A DNA stretch of 64,000 bases from contig NZ_AP025498.1 in the NCBI RefSeq assembly GCF_024347535.1, positions 558,001 through 622,000 of the forward strand. Direction: 5' to 3'. The translations under genes and the position numbers were made by a program. The notes under the pieces were generated by a model, which searched no databases, was not told where the DNA came from, and saw only the letters and a program-made list of their open reading frames with translations. This DNA comes from Vibrio kanaloae (lineage in GTDB: Bacteria; Pseudomonadota; Gammaproteobacteria; Enterobacterales; Vibrionaceae). Position 1 is the first letter of the stretch. Every line of letters starts with the position of its first letter. This document shows, piece after piece, positions 63,041-64,000 of the stretch.

Positions 63041-64000
63041 TTACCACTTTTTGTTCTGGTTGTTAGGAGCACTTTTTTGTCGTGCTTGTAAAATCATTTG
63101 CGCTTTAAGCAGTTGGCTCGGGTCACGGGCGCTTTCTACTTGCTCAAGTTTTCGCATGTCCGGATCGCTCGACAAAGGTTGATCTGAGGTTTGTGCTATA
63201 GCTTGCTGACCACTTTGCTCACCATCTTTTTTTGAAGCTTGTTGTGCGCTAGCACTTTGAGGTTTAGCGCTTTCTTGGTCACTCTGTTTCGGCTGATCAC
63301 TCTTACTTTGTTGAGCGGCTTGCTTGTCGTCTTGTTTAGACTTTTCAGAGTCAGAGTGATTTTCAGGTTGGCCTTGAGATGAGTTTTGGTCTTGGCTATC
63401 GCGCTGCTCTTGGTTACTGCTTTGATCTTGTGACTTGCCATTGTCAGCAGGGCTTTGTTGTTGATCCTGAGAGCTTTGCGAAGAATCATTTTGCTGACCT
63501 TGCTGGTTTTGGTCTTTCTGGTCTTTGGAGTCAGAATCGCCTTGCTGTTGCTGTTGCTTCTGGGCTTGTTTGACGATCTCTAGATTCTTCTTCGCATAGG
63601 CATGCTCAGGGTTGTTTTCTAAAATGTGTTGATACTCTTCTATTGCTTGATCGTACTTGCCTTGCTGAGCTTGCGCATTCGCCAGGTTGTAGCGAGCATC
63701 TTCGCCATTCAAACTTTGTAGTGTTTGCTCTGCAGCTTCGAAGTCTCCTGCTTTGTATTGTGCGATGCCTTTCCACTCTTGTTGGGTAAATTGTTCAGCA
63801 GCTTGTTGGAAGTCCTCGTCCTGATACAGCTGGTAGCCTATTTGATCATCGGTTTTCCACGGATTTGCAAACGCAGTATTTGGTTGGCTGAAAGAGATAA
63901 CCACGGCTAAAGCACACCAAATAACCCCTTTTCTGAATAATCCAAGAGCCGAAAGTAATAGCAAAGGCAGTAACCAGAAACCGTTGTTCACTCTGGTGTT
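63041..64000 (-). CDS. Bat VWA/TPR protein, C-terminal part (continues off the edge)
   Basis: The frame is open to the right edge, so the 320 visible residues are a C-terminal fragment. A transmembrane helix pair (FWLLPLLLLSALGLF and VIWCALAVVISFS) is followed by two or three TPR units (YDQAIEEYQHILENNPEHAYAKKNLEIVKQAQ). A very low-complexity tail of about 130 residues dominated by Gln, Ser, Asp and Lys comes next, with a short conserved end. This order (VWA domain, expected off the edge, then TM and TPR) is the BatB/BatC fusion type. Its stop at 63041 falls 2 bases before the chosen batD ATG, so the genes are coupled. Confidence 0.85.
   Translation of the reverse strand, partial: NTRVNNGFWLLPLLLLSALGLFRKGVIWCALAVVISFSQPNTAFANPWKTDDQIGYQLYQDEDFQQAAEQFTQQEWKGIAQYKAGDFEAAEQTLQSLNGEDARYNLANAQAQQGKYDQAIEEYQHILENNPEHAYAKKNLEIVKQAQKQQQQQGDSDSKDQKDQNQQGQQNDSSQSSQDQQQSPADNGKSQDQSSNQEQRDSQDQNSSQGQPENHSDSEKSKQDDKQAAQQSKSDQPKQSDQESAKPQSASAQQASKKDGEQSGQQAIAQTSDQPLSSDPDMRKLEQVESARDPSQLLKAQMILQARQKSAPNNQNKKW

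Noticed and set aside
63196..63489. 97-codon minus-strand frame rich in Lys and Asn
   Set aside because: It is an out-of-frame reading of the low-complexity tail of the Bat TPR gene, which is the better coding frame.

Overview
The window reads as a Vibrio genome segment, most probably from the second (smaller) chromosome of a marine Vibrio of the splendidus type. The grounds are the gene set and its order (malT/malP/malQ/glgB, sstT, a DUF368 protein, deoD, a DEAD-box helicase, an oligopeptidase with a TonB receptor, an MCP, pstSCAB and a GAF-GGDEF protein). As far as I remember, this resembles the small chromosome of V. cholerae (around VCA0011-VCA0074, plus the tlh/lipA/lipB locus). A sequence with the conserved core of Vibrio quorum-regulatory RNAs (Qrr) supports the genus. 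I see no tRNA, rRNA, CRISPR array, intact insertion sequence or prophage.

Region 1 (1-7201) is a tetrathionate respiration locus: ttrB-ttrC-ttrA on the minus strand (ttrA runs off the left edge) and, divergently, the two-component system ttrS-ttrR. The shared 259-base gap holds a strong palindrome and an FNR-like site. Region 2 (7509-13415) contains a Sel1-repeat membrane protein, the Na+/Ser-Thr symporter SstT, a copper-delivery operon (unknown membrane protein, Sco, PCu(A)C) and the DUF368 undecaprenyl-phosphate translocase. Between DUF368 and malT lies a Qrr sRNA gene with a sigma-54 promoter and LuxO-like sites.

Region 3 (13996-24453) is the maltodextrin/glycogen block: malT, divergent malP-malQ, then glgB, with two good CRP sites and structured intercistronic RNA. 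Region 4 (24534-34523) has a TetR regulator, an ECF vitamin/metabolite transporter operon with a possible MetJ operator, a DUF3302/HlyD pair, a DMT permease, and an operon of two TPR proteins, one with an intact GGEEF diguanylate cyclase domain and one with a degenerate version.

Region 5 (34710-44117) has a zinc-ribbon/HTH transposase-like protein, deoD, an L,D-transpeptidase convergent with an Lpp-type lipoprotein, a DEAD-box helicase, and the secreted lipase cluster tlh, lipA, lipB. Region 6 (44299-52973) is the most intriguing. It is a tightly packed five-gene operon behind a strong Fur box: prolyl oligopeptidase, heme-type TonB receptor, a zinc metalloprotease with a P-domain and GlyGly-CTERM-like tail, a DUF1566 lipoprotein and a small DUF1566 protein. 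I read it as an iron-responsive surface proteolysis and uptake system whose substrate is unknown.

Region 7 (53009-64000) has an MCP, the phosphate ABC transporter pstSCAB behind Pho-box-like sequence, a GAF-GAF-GGDEF protein, and the end of a Bat (batB/C-batD) operon that continues off the right edge.
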